DNA from: Psychroserpens burtonensis DSM 12212
GTDB lineage: Bacteria; Bacteroidota; Bacteroidia; Flavobacteriales; Flavobacteriaceae
DNA length: 64,000 nucleotides
Assembly: GCF_000425305.1 (NCBI RefSeq)
Contig: NZ_AUDE01000010.1
Location: forward strand, 123,868 to 187,867
Direction of reading: 5' to 3'
Made by a program: the position numbers and the translations under genes
Part shown: positions 55,923-63,698 of the stretch, in pieces
Layout: each line of letters starts with the position of its first letter
Position numbering within the stretch: position 1 is the stretch's first letter
Notes under the pieces: generated by a model
What the model saw: the letters and a program-made list of their open reading frames with translations, nothing else
Told to the model about the DNA's origin: nothing
Databases searched by the model: none

Positions 55923-56588
55923 ATGAAGATACATATACCTCAAAGTTGGAAAAATGAACTAAAAGATGAAATTCAAAAGCCCTATTTTAAAGATTTAACC
56001 ACGTTTGTAAAACAAGAGTATAACTCTGCCAAATGTTTTCCACCAGAACAGAATATATTCTCGGCATTTAACTTGTGCCCTTTTGATGCTGTTAAAGTTG
56101 TTATTATTGGGCAAGATCCGTACCACGGAGACGGACAAGCTAATGGTTTATGTTTTTCTGTAGCAGATAACATAACACATCCACCATCATTGAAGAATAT
56201 TTTTAAAGAAAGGGAAGTTGATCTAGGGATTCCATATCCAATATCTGGAAATTTAGAATATTTGGCAAAGCAAGGTGTTTTATTATTAAATGCAACATTA
56301 ACAGTAAAAGCACATCAAGCTGGTAGTCATCAAAATAAAGGATGGGAACAATTTACTGATACAGTAATAGATAAAATAAGTAAAGAGAAAAAAGAGGTTG
56401 TATTTTTACTTTGGGGAGGATTTGCAAAAAAGAAGATTAAATTAATTGATCAAACAAAGCATGCAGTATTAACATCAGGTCACCCGTCGCCATTAAGTGC
56501 TAATAGAGGATATTGGTTTAGTAACAAGCATTTTAGCAAAACAAATGCTGAGTTAAAATCAAAAAAAAAAGAAGAAATTAACTGGTAA
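55923..56588 (+). CDS. ung: Uracil-DNA glycosylase
   Basis: Started at ATG 55923 (MKIHIPQSWKNELKDEIQKP, 221 residues, the normal length for Ung); the longer frame to 55800 adds a tail unlike the family. Active-site blocks: VVIIGQDPYHGDGQANGLCFSV (with the catalytic Asp in GQDPYHG), GVLLLNATLTV, VFLLWGGFAKKK and the LTSGHPSPLSANRGYW loop with the catalytic His. It removes uracil from DNA. The upstream side carries the relic of the JmjC-like gene, on the other strand. Confidence 0.96.
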   Translation: MKIHIPQSWKNELKDEIQKPYFKDLTTFVKQEYNSAKCFPPEQNIFSAFNLCPFDAVKVVIIGQDPYHGDGQANGLCFSVADNITHPPSLKNIFKEREVDLGIPYPISGNLEYLAKQGVLLLNATLTVKAHQAGSHQNKGWEQFTDTVIDKISKEKKEVVFLLWGGFAKKKIKLIDQTKHAVLTSGHPSPLSANRGYWFSNKHFSKTNAELKSKKKEEINW

Positions 56589-56591
56589 AAA

Positions 56592-56777
56592 TTAGCTTCC
56601 AGTAGGGGCTAAATGACTCGTTGTAAGTCTTTCTGTTCTAATTTCTTTAGTATTGGTTTTAATAAGAGCAGGTTCTTTTTGAGAAACTTTTTTGGTTGTT
56701 TTATTACAACTAAATATTAAAAGCATAAAATTTAGTGCAATTAATATAGAAAGAGTTAGAGTTATTGTTGTAATCAT
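56592..56777 (-). CDS. Small flavobacterial membrane or lipoprotein
   Basis: A 61-residue protein: MITTITLTLSILIALNFMLLIFSC, then a basic-polar part NKTTKKVSQKEPALIKTNTK and a final HLAPTGS. The hydrophobic segment followed by SCNK could be a membrane anchor or a lipoprotein signal with an unusually long n-region. Similar short proteins with a LAPTGS-type tail occur in related genomes, as I recall. It is convergent with ung, 3 bases between stops. Function unknown. Confidence 0.6.
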   Translation of the reverse strand: MITTITLTLSILIALNFMLLIFSCNKTTKKVSQKEPALIKTNTKEIRTERLTTSHLAPTGS

Positions 56778-56945
56778 ATGTGATCAATTTTGTTAAGTTA
56801 GTTAAAGGATTTGGTTTAGCAAATGTAATAAAATTTTGATAAATAGAAAGTTATAGAAAAAAACAAGTAAATATACCTGCGTTTAATAAGAGCATCTTTC
56901 CATAAATAAAACAATATAAAAGACTTTTTTCCTACCTCTTAATTG

Positions 56946-57800
56946 TCATAATTGCTTAACCAATTTATCGTAGCTTACTTTTTTAGGAATGATGTCTAGG
57001 TATAACAATTTATCCTGTATAGTATTTATCATACTCTCATTTAGGATATCTTGAGACCATTCAGTAAGAGATAACCATTCTTGAACGTCTTCTAATTTTT
57101 GATCGTATCTATTAGCAATCGTTTTATCAATGCTCGGGATGTCTTTAAATTCTTCTGTCGTGTTATTAATGATGTTTAAAATCGTTTTCACATCTTCTAA
57201 ATTGGACTCCAAAAAGGCTTCTCTCACAGCTATTACAAAACAAGGCCACGGTGATGGGCAATTGTCAATGCGTCTAAAAATACCATCATCAACTATTGGT
57301 TTGGTGGTGAATTTTTCCCACATAAAATAATCTGCATCACCATTTGTTAATCCTTCGATTGCACCATCAAGATTTTTAATAACCTCAAAGTTTAGATCTT
57401 TTTCTATATTCCATTGGTGATTTTCGGCATTTATATAAGCCATTAAATGAGAGCCAGAGCCATATCTACTAATAGCTGCTCTAGTACCCTTTAAATCTTC
57501 TACTGTTTTAAATTTAGAGTCGTGAGCAACATGGATCCCCCAAATTAATGGAGATTGCACAAAAGTTTGTACTATTTTACTTGGATTACCATCAATAATA
57601 TCTTTAATCACACCTTCAGTAAGAATAACAGCCATATCAATTTCACCTTCGCGTAATGCCTTATTCATTGCACCAGTGCCACCAAAATAATTTTTCCAAC
57701 GTAAATTAATGCCTTCGTCCTTATATTCTCCATTTTTAAGGGTCATATACCATGCAAGATTAAAATGTTCAGGAACACCTCCGATATTTATTTGTTTCAA
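56946..57800 (-). CDS. Cytosolic substrate-binding protein, NMT1/SsuA-like
   Basis: A 284-residue protein of the periplasmic-binding type II fold: MKQINIGGVPEHFNLAWYMT, LRWKNYFGGTGAMNKALREG, EIDMAVILTEGVIKDI, KTVEDLKGTRAAISRYGSGS, and a later domain with GLTNGDADYFMWEKFTT. There is no signal peptide or lipoprotein Cys and no ABC transporter genes beside it, so it probably acts in the cytoplasm, like the Ca3427-type homologues. It is the last gene of a minus-strand run with nucleoside phosphorylase (22 bases away), DUF1835 and SUI1. Ligand unknown. Confidence 0.8.
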   Translation of the reverse strand: MKQINIGGVPEHFNLAWYMTLKNGEYKDEGINLRWKNYFGGTGAMNKALREGEIDMAVILTEGVIKDIIDGNPSKIVQTFVQSPLIWGIHVAHDSKFKTVEDLKGTRAAISRYGSGSHLMAYINAENHQWNIEKDLNFEVIKNLDGAIEGLTNGDADYFMWEKFTTKPIVDDGIFRRIDNCPSPWPCFVIAVREAFLESNLEDVKTILNIINNTTEEFKDIPSIDKTIANRYDQKLEDVQEWLSLTEWSQDILNESMINTIQDKLLYLDIIPKKVSYDKLVKQL

Positions 57801-57822
57801 TGTATTTGTCTTAAAATTAACC

Positions 57823-58692
57823 TTAGTCTACTATTTTATCTAAAGTGTACTTGATGAGCGTGTCAACGATTCCTTTAGGGTCATCACTAAACTCACCAGT
57901 TGCCCTATTGGCTATAATTGCATTCATAGAGAGAGAATTATGTCCTAATAGGTTAGAAATCCCGTAGATTCCAGCGGTTTCCATTTCGAGATTTGTAATA
58001 GTCTTACCTTCATAATTAAAATTTGCAAGCTTATCATTTAACTCATTATCTTGAATTGCTAATCGTAGAATTCGGCCTTGTGGTCCATAAAAACCTACGT
58101 TAGTTGCAGTAAAACCGATTACAGTTTCACCACTAGATAGTTTTTTTAATAAACGATCACTACATTTTACAACATAAGGATCAGATTTTTTGACAAACCA
58201 GTTCGTTTGTGCTTTTAATGCTTCGGAAATTTTAAAATACTGCACATGCTCGCTGTCATAAAAATGTAACAAGCTATCAAAACCTGCGGCATATTCACTA
58301 ATTAAAAATGAATCAATAGGAATATCTTTTTGAATAGAGCCTGATGTACCAATTCTAATAATGTCTAAAGAGGTCAATTTTGATTTTATTTCTCTTTTTT
58401 CTAGATCAATATTCACTAAAGCATCCAATTCATTGAATACAATATCAATATTATCTGTCCCTATTCCTGTTGAAATTACCGTTATCTTCTTTCCTTTATA
58501 AGTACCTGTTTGCGTGTGAAATTCTCGTTTATGTGTTGTGAAATCAACACTGTCAAAATGCTTGGTCACACTGCCAACACGATCAGGATCACCTACCGTA
58601 ATAATTGTAGTTGCAAGATGTTCTGGAAGTAAATTTAAGTGATAAACACTACCGTCAGGATTCAATATTAACTCAGATGCTTTAATTGGCAT
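57823..58692 (-). CDS. Nucleoside phosphorylase
   Basis: Started at ATG 58690-58692 (MPIKASELILNPDGSVYHL, 289 residues); an upstream Met at 58731 would add 13 residues of DUF1835 overlap. Phosphorylase blocks: TIITVGDPDRVGSV, KITVISTGIGTDNIDIV, IIRIGTSGSIQKDI (phosphate-binding) and NLEMETAGIYGISNLLGH with the catalytic region near the end. Enzymes of the uridine/purine phosphorylase fold cleave nucleosides with phosphate; the base is not readable. It overlaps the DUF1835 gene by 11 bases. Confidence 0.88.
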   Translation of the reverse strand: MPIKASELILNPDGSVYHLNLLPEHLATTIITVGDPDRVGSVTKHFDSVDFTTHKREFHTQTGTYKGKKITVISTGIGTDNIDIVFNELDALVNIDLEKREIKSKLTSLDIIRIGTSGSIQKDIPIDSFLISEYAAGFDSLLHFYDSEHVQYFKISEALKAQTNWFVKKSDPYVVKCSDRLLKKLSSGETVIGFTATNVGFYGPQGRILRLAIQDNELNDKLANFNYEGKTITNLEMETAGIYGISNLLGHNSLSMNAIIANRATGEFSDDPKGIVDTLIKYTLDKIVD

Positions 58693-59629
58693 ATACCATA
58701 GTTTTAATGAGTTTGTTTTGTTTTTTATCAAATTTGTAATCTAAACTTCTTACACCTCCAAAATAAATAGTGTTATTCATTTCAGTTTGATAATTATGTT
58801 GATGTTCAAGAGCTAAATGCCCTTTTCTATTTAATAATAATAAATGTTCTGTTTCAGTAAAAAATAAAGATAATAAGTCTACAACACGTTCTAACTGTAA
58901 GTCTCTATATCCGTAATAACCTTGATAATGAAGTGCATAACCTACTAAATGATGTCTCGAAGTGATTGTGTTTTCTTTGACAAGCTTAAGAATATTATAT
59001 TCTAAAGTACTTAGTCCACTACGAACATCTGGAAAACGTTTAATATGAGCTTTTAAGCAGTTACTCATATATTTAAATGAAGAGGATCTAGTAATTAGAG
59101 GCAACAATAGGTTATGATCATTACCGCAATAAATTTTCCAAACTTTTATTGCTAGTGATATGTCATCAACATTAAGTTTTACTTTATCTTCATAATGAGA
59201 ATGCAATTGCTCCGTATTTAATTGCGCTAATCCTTTAAGATCTTTTTCACCTTCAACGCGACCGCTGCACACCAAATAAATAGGGATGTAAATTCCTTTT
59301 TGCACTAATAAACTTATTACAGCGACCATATTTATATGACAGAATAAATCATATTCAAACCATAAAGTAACGTCATTAAAGTCACCAATATCATCTAATT
59401 TTTGAAGCTCAGTTGTTATTTCTTCCTGATTTAAAGTAATATCGTAAAATGACTTAAAAAAAACGGTTCTATTGTCTAAAAATTCTTTAGAAGCTACGTT
59501 TTCTAGTGTAGGACCAACACAAAGTGTTTCTTGCCAAGTGATGACATTCGCATCTGTTACAATGTTTAATTTAAGCAAGTAATCGGTTAGAGAATTTCCG
59601 TTTGTGATATGTAATGTTTTAGAACTCAT
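58682..59629 (-). CDS. DUF1835 domain-containing protein
   Basis: A 315-residue protein. The N-terminal DUF1835 domain (TLHITNGNSLTDYLLKLNIV, WQETLCVGPTLENVASKEFL, VTLWFEYDLFCHINMVAVIS) is followed by a C-terminal helical part with LPLITRSSSFKYMSNCLKAH, GLSTLEYNILKLVKENTITS, typical of the associated DUF3658-like region. The family has no known activity; charged residues in the first domain are conserved and could form an active site. It overlaps SUI1 (4 bases) and the phosphorylase (11 bases), so the three are translated together. Confidence 0.85.
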   Translation of the reverse strand: MSSKTLHITNGNSLTDYLLKLNIVTDANVITWQETLCVGPTLENVASKEFLDNRTVFFKSFYDITLNQEEITTELQKLDDIGDFNDVTLWFEYDLFCHINMVAVISLLVQKGIYIPIYLVCSGRVEGEKDLKGLAQLNTEQLHSHYEDKVKLNVDDISLAIKVWKIYCGNDHNLLLPLITRSSSFKYMSNCLKAHIKRFPDVRSGLSTLEYNILKLVKENTITSRHHLVGYALHYQGYYGYRDLQLERVVDLLSLFFTETEHLLLLNRKGHLALEHQHNYQTEMNNTIYFGGVRSLDYKFDKKQNKLIKTMVYAN

Positions 59630-59958
59630 CCACCAACACGTTTTACATTAAAACCTTTATCCTTTAAAATCTGCATGATTTTATCTCTATAATCACCTTG
59701 AATGATGATTTTATCATCTTTAAAACTTCCTCCAACACTTAATTTTTGCTTTAGTTCTTTGGCCAATTTCTTGAAATCTTCTATAGCTCCAGTATAGCCT
59801 TCAAGAATTGTGATAGGCTTTCCTTTTCGCTTTTCATATTTGCAAATTATAGGGTCGTCTTGTAACCAGATACTTTTTTCTTTCGAAATTTTTTCTTCGG
59901 AAGCATCTGCTTCCACATGTTCTGGAAAGAGGTTTTTTAATTGGTCTTGTAAATCCAT
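59626..59958 (-). CDS. SUI1/YciH-like translation factor
   Basis: Started at ATG 59956-59958 (MDLQDQLKNLFPEHVE, 110 residues); a Met five codons upstream falls in the tandem repeat. The SUI1 domain covers about 40-110: KRKGKPITILEGYTGAIEDF, KKLAKELKQKLSVGGSFKDD, KIIIQGDYRDKIMQILKDKG. The Gly-Gly-Ser loop after the basic helix is the ribosome-binding part in eIF1/YciH. It may affect start-codon choice. It heads the operon with DUF1835, nucleoside phosphorylase and the binding protein. A 7-copy 7-base array precedes the start. Confidence 0.88.
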   Translation of the reverse strand: MDLQDQLKNLFPEHVEADASEEKISKEKSIWLQDDPIICKYEKRKGKPITILEGYTGAIEDFKKLAKELKQKLSVGGSFKDDKIIIQGDYRDKIMQILKDKGFNVKRVGG

Positions 59959-59963
59959 TTTTT

Positions 59964-60012
59964 CAATCTTCAATCTTCAGTCTTCAGTCTTCAGTATTCA
60001 GTTTTCAGTTTT
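59964..60012. repeat. 7-base tandem repeat array before SUI1
   Basis: Seven units of 7 bases on the plus strand: CAATCTT twice, CAGTCTT twice, CAGTATT once, CAGTTTT twice. The array ends 6 bases from the SUI1 start on the minus strand. Same period and position as the array before serA. Confidence 0.85.
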
Positions 60013-60054
60013 GCTTTTGAGTAAAACTTTTGACTAAATAAGAACAATCGATCA

Positions 60055-61002
60055 CTACTTCTTTAGTCCAAGTTCAATTAAACGTTCATTTAAAAATTCT
60101 CCAGCAGTAATATCCTCAAATTGCTTTGGATTTTCATCATCAATACAACTGTCTAAAACGTTTAATTTCATTTCGCTTATTGGATGCATAAAAAATGGAA
60201 TTGAGTAACGCGATGTTCCCCAAAGTTCTCTTGGCGGATTTACAACGCGATGAATTGTTGATTTTAGTTTGTTATTGGTGTGTCTAGATAACATATCACC
60301 AACATTGATCATTACTTCATTAGGCTCTGCAATTGCATCCATCCATTCTCCGTCGTTGTTCTGTACTTGTAGACCACGACCTTGAGCTCCCATTAATAGT
60401 GTGATTAAATTAATATCACCATGAGCGGCAGCACGAACTGCATTTTCTGGTTCCTCTAAAATAGGAGGATAGTGAATAGGTCTTAATATAGAGTTACCAT
60501 TATGGATATAATTATCAAAATAAGTTTCTTCTAAATTTAAGTATAAAGCTAAAGCTCTTAGCACATATTTTGCTGTTTTCTCTAACATTTGGTAAGTCTC
60601 CTTTCCTATTTTATTAAATTCTGAAAGTTCCTTAACCTCTACATTTTCAGGATATTCCTTAGCGCGTTCTATATCATCTTCTACATATTGTCCAAAATGC
60701 CAAAACTCCTTTAAATCGCCTTCTTTTTTACCTTTAGCACTTTCTTTTCCGAAGGAAATATAACCGCGTTGACCACTAATACCTTCAATTTCATAACTGC
60801 GTTTTGTCTTTACAGGTAGTTCAAAAAAATTCTTAACTTCTTTATATAAATTATCAACGAGTTGATCATCTAAAAAATGACCTTTCAATGCTACGAAACC
60901 AATTTCTTCGTAAGCCTTGCCAATTTCATCAATAAATTTTTGTTTTCTATTTGCATCTCCAGAAATAAAATCCTGAAGGTTTACACTTGGTATTCTGTTC
61001 AT
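60055..61002 (-). CDS. Isopenicillin N synthase-like 2OG-Fe(II) dioxygenase
   Basis: A 315-residue enzyme. An N-terminal DIOX_N region (GKAYEEIGFVALKGHFLDDQ, SYEIEGISGQRGYISFGKES) is followed by the jelly roll with the iron triad H-x-D in AAAHGDINLITLLMGAQGRG and the distal His in KSTIHRVVNPP, then the substrate/2OG-binding R-x-S in SRYSIPFFMHP. Such enzymes hydroxylate or cyclise small molecules; 1-aminocyclopropane or penicillin synthesis is not implied. It is transcribed divergently from the E1 dehydrogenase gene, about 150 bases away. Substrate unknown. Confidence 0.88.
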   Translation of the reverse strand: MNRIPSVNLQDFISGDANRKQKFIDEIGKAYEEIGFVALKGHFLDDQLVDNLYKEVKNFFELPVKTKRSYEIEGISGQRGYISFGKESAKGKKEGDLKEFWHFGQYVEDDIERAKEYPENVEVKELSEFNKIGKETYQMLEKTAKYVLRALALYLNLEETYFDNYIHNGNSILRPIHYPPILEEPENAVRAAAHGDINLITLLMGAQGRGLQVQNNDGEWMDAIAEPNEVMINVGDMLSRHTNNKLKSTIHRVVNPPRELWGTSRYSIPFFMHPISEMKLNVLDSCIDDENPKQFEDITAGEFLNERLIELGLKK

Positions 61003-61122
61003 TGTATAATTGATTTATTTGCGCTTCAATATAACAAAAATAAGGAAAATAGTACTAAAATCACTGATTTCAATTCTACTTAAAAAAAACCGCTATAGGC
61101 TTTTTAAAACTCAATTTTTATT

Positions 61123-61130
61123 TACATTTG
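61123..61130 (+). promoter_or_regulatory. -7 promoter element of the E1 gene
   Basis: TACATTTG fits the TAnnTTTG consensus and lies 25 bases before the ATG at 61156. A clear -33 TTG was not found. Confidence 0.5.
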
Positions 61131-61155
61131 ATATACTAACGAAATAATTCAAATA

Positions 61156-63156
61156 ATGTTGACCTCCACCAAGAGTTTAATTACCTACGACAAGAAAAAT
61201 CTAGATGATAAAACGCTTTTAAGTCTTTATAAAAACATGCTTAAACCTCGCATGATAGAAGAGAAAATGCTCATTCTATTGCGTCAAGGTAAAATATCAA
61301 AATGGTTCTCAGGTATCGGACAAGAAGCGATTTCTGTAGGGGTCACTATGGCCATGCAAAAAGACGAATATATTTTACCGATGCATAGAAATTTAGGTGT
61401 TTTTACAACACGAGAGATTCCTTTATATCGTTTGTTTAGTCAATGGCAAGGAAAAGCTAATGGGTTTACAAAAGGTCGCGATCGTTCGTTTCATTTCGGT
61501 ACCCAGGAGTTTAATCTTGTTGGAATGATCTCACATTTAGGTCCGCAATTAGGTGTTGCAGATGGTATTGCCCTAGCGAGTTTGTTAAAAAATAAAAAGA
61601 CTGTTACTGCCGTTTTTACAGGAGAAGGCGGAACGAGTGAAGGTGATTTTCATGAAGCATTGAACGTGGCTTCTGTTTGGCAATTGCCTGTTTTATTCTG
61701 TATTGAAAATAATGGCTATGGATTATCAACACCAACAAGTGAACAATATAATTGTAAAGATTTAGCAGATAGAGGTAAAGGTTACGGAATAGAATCTTTT
61801 ATTCTCGACGGAAATAATATACTAGAAGTGTATGCTACTATTAAAAAATTAGCTGAAAGCATTCGTAAACATCCAAGACCAATTTTAATTGAATTTAAAA
61901 CCTTTAGAATGAGAGGTCACGAAGAGGCAAGTGGTACAAAATATGTTCCTGAAAAATTAATGAAAGAGTGGTCTAAAAAAGACCCTGTTGATAATTTTAG
62001 AGCGTATTTGATGGAGAATCGTTTACTCAATGAAAAAGAAGATCAAGGTTTTAGAGAAGTGATACTTGATGAAATTAATGAGCATTTGCAACTGGCGTAT
62101 GATGAGGACGATATTATTGCTGATGTTGCAACAGAGTTAAATGATTTATATAAACCGTTTCAATATACAGAATCAACACCAAGTACAAAAACTAAGGAGT
62201 TACGATTAATAGATGCTATTTCTCAAGGCTTAAAACAATCTATGGAAAAACATAATGATTTGGTCATTATGGGACAAGACGTCGCAGAGTATGGAGGTGT
62301 TTTTAAAATCACCGAAGGTTTTGTTGAAGCGTTTGGGAAAGAACGAGTAAGAAACACGCCAATTTGTGAATCTGCAATCGTAGAAGCAGCAATGGGATTA
62401 TCAATTGCAGGTATAAAATCGATAGTTGAAATGCAGTTTGCAGATTTTGTAACTTCAGGTTTTAATCCAGTCGTTAATTATTTAGCAAAATCTCATTACC
62501 GTTGGGGTCAAGAAGCAGATGTTGTGATAAGAATGCCATGTGGTGGAGGTGTTGCTGCAGGACCATTTCATTCTCAAACAAATGAAGCTTGGTTTACAAA
62601 AACGCCAGGTTTAAAAGTCCTGTATCCAGCATTTCCTTATGATGCAAAAGGGCTATTAGCAACTGCTATTGAAGACCCTAATCCAGTCTTATTTTTTGAA
62701 CATAAAGCTTTGTATAGACGTATTCGTCAACAGGTACCCATAAATTATTTTACGATTCCTTTAGGAAAGGCAGCTTTGCTTAAAGAAGGAAACGACGTGA
62801 CCATCATAACGTATGGCGCAGGAGTACATTGGGCTTTAGAAACTTTGGATAATAATCCAGATATTTCTGCAGATCTCATAGATTTAAGAAGTTTACAACC
62901 GCTAGATAAAGACGCTATTTTTGAATCGGTAAAGAAAACAAGCAGAGCCATCATTTTACAAGAAGATTCTCTTTTTGGAGGTATTGCTAGTGATATTTCT
63001 TCATTAATTATGGAACACTGTTTTGAGCAATTAGATGCACCTGTAAAACGTGTGGCTAGTATGGAAACACCAATTCCTTTCATAGAACAATTGGAAGAGC
63101 AGTATATGGCTAAGGGTAGTTTTGAAGAGGCTTTGAAGCAGTTGTTGGCCTATTAA
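61156..63156 (+). CDS. Fused E1 alpha/beta 2-oxoacid dehydrogenase
   Basis: A 666-residue fusion of the two E1 subunits. The alpha half (about 15-330) has SKWFSGIGQEAISVGVTMAM, the thiamine-diphosphate motif GEGGTSEGDFHEAL with NNGYG (GD-x-NN type), and SRxRGHEEASG-like loop. The beta half (about 345-666) has LVIMGQDVAEYGGVFKITEG, VIRMPCGGGVAAGPFHSQTN and LEQPVALIL-like end replaced by IILQEDSLFGGIASDIS. The alpha-beta order on one chain is common in Bacteroidota. It decarboxylates branched-chain 2-oxoacids or pyruvate; E2 and E3 are elsewhere. Start MLTSTKSLITYDKKN. Confidence 0.9.
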   Translation: MLTSTKSLITYDKKNLDDKTLLSLYKNMLKPRMIEEKMLILLRQGKISKWFSGIGQEAISVGVTMAMQKDEYILPMHRNLGVFTTREIPLYRLFSQWQGKANGFTKGRDRSFHFGTQEFNLVGMISHLGPQLGVADGIALASLLKNKKTVTAVFTGEGGTSEGDFHEALNVASVWQLPVLFCIENNGYGLSTPTSEQYNCKDLADRGKGYGIESFILDGNNILEVYATIKKLAESIRKHPRPILIEFKTFRMRGHEEASGTKYVPEKLMKEWSKKDPVDNFRAYLMENRLLNEKEDQGFREVILDEINEHLQLAYDEDDIIADVATELNDLYKPFQYTESTPSTKTKELRLIDAISQGLKQSMEKHNDLVIMGQDVAEYGGVFKITEGFVEAFGKERVRNTPICESAIVEAAMGLSIAGIKSIVEMQFADFVTSGFNPVVNYLAKSHYRWGQEADVVIRMPCGGGVAAGPFHSQTNEAWFTKTPGLKVLYPAFPYDAKGLLATAIEDPNPVLFFEHKALYRRIRQQVPINYFTIPLGKAALLKEGNDVTIITYGAGVHWALETLDNNPDISADLIDLRSLQPLDKDAIFESVKKTSRAIILQEDSLFGGIASDISSLIMEHCFEQLDAPVKRVASMETPIPFIEQLEEQYMAKGSFEEALKQLLAY

Positions 63157-63175
63157 ACTAGATTGATTACAGTCA

Positions 63176-63491
63176 TGAAAATAAAATATTTTATAGTATT
63201 AATTATTTTTCTCTTCGGAAATATTTATTTGAATAAAGCTTTTCTCAAGAAGAAAATTTGAAAGTTGTAGAATTTAAAATAATAGCAGAAGGAACAGATT
63301 CACCAATCCCTAATTTACAAATGGTGTGTTTTAATAAGTATTTCAATAAAGGTTATTTGCCTTCCGAATTTCGTGCAAAATATAATCTTGGTAACAAAAA
63401 ACTTTACAAGAGAAAAATTCTAATTGAAGTATTTCGTTCTGATAATGACAAAAAGGAATTAGACAAAATTGAACTTATTGGAGTAAAATAA
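63176..63491 (+). pseudogene. Small secreted protein, frameshifted
   Basis: ATG 63176 opens a signal peptide (MKIKYFIVLIIFLFGNIYLN, then KAF). In this frame it then reads LKKKI and stops, while another frame continues EENLKVVEFKIIAEGTDSPI, PNLQMVCFNKYFNKGYLPSE and on to TAA at 63489-63491. Adding one T in the run at about 63240 joins them as KAFSQEENLKVVEF, a normal signal-peptide cleavage region. The mature part would be about 82 residues, beta-rich, with no known family. Either a true one-base loss or a homopolymer sequencing error. Confidence 0.75.
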
Positions 63492-63547
63492 AATGATAAA
63501 ATGCTTGTTGTGACTTACAACGTTACAAATTGAAATAGGTATAAATA

Positions 63548-63664
63548 ATGAACGATTATAAATTTGAAGAAATACTTCCTGAGTTAAAAAAAAATCGATC
63601 ACTTCTAAAATTTTATACAATTTTGCATCTTGTAAACTGTATATCCGTAAGCACTAATAAGTAC
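63548..63664 (+). CDS. Possible truncated gene before the IS-like element
   Basis: ATG 63548 gives MNDYKFEEILPELKKNRSLL, KFYTILHLVNCISVSTNKY and a stop, 38 residues. The first 20 look like a natural start of a larger acidic-basic protein; the tail after about 63620 (near CTTGTAAACTGTATATCC) may belong to the edge of the neighbouring transposon. So it may be a gene cut by an IS1595-type insertion. Weak. Confidence 0.25.
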
Positions 63665-63698
63665 TAAATTTTGCTTATTTTTAATAAAAATTAAAGGT

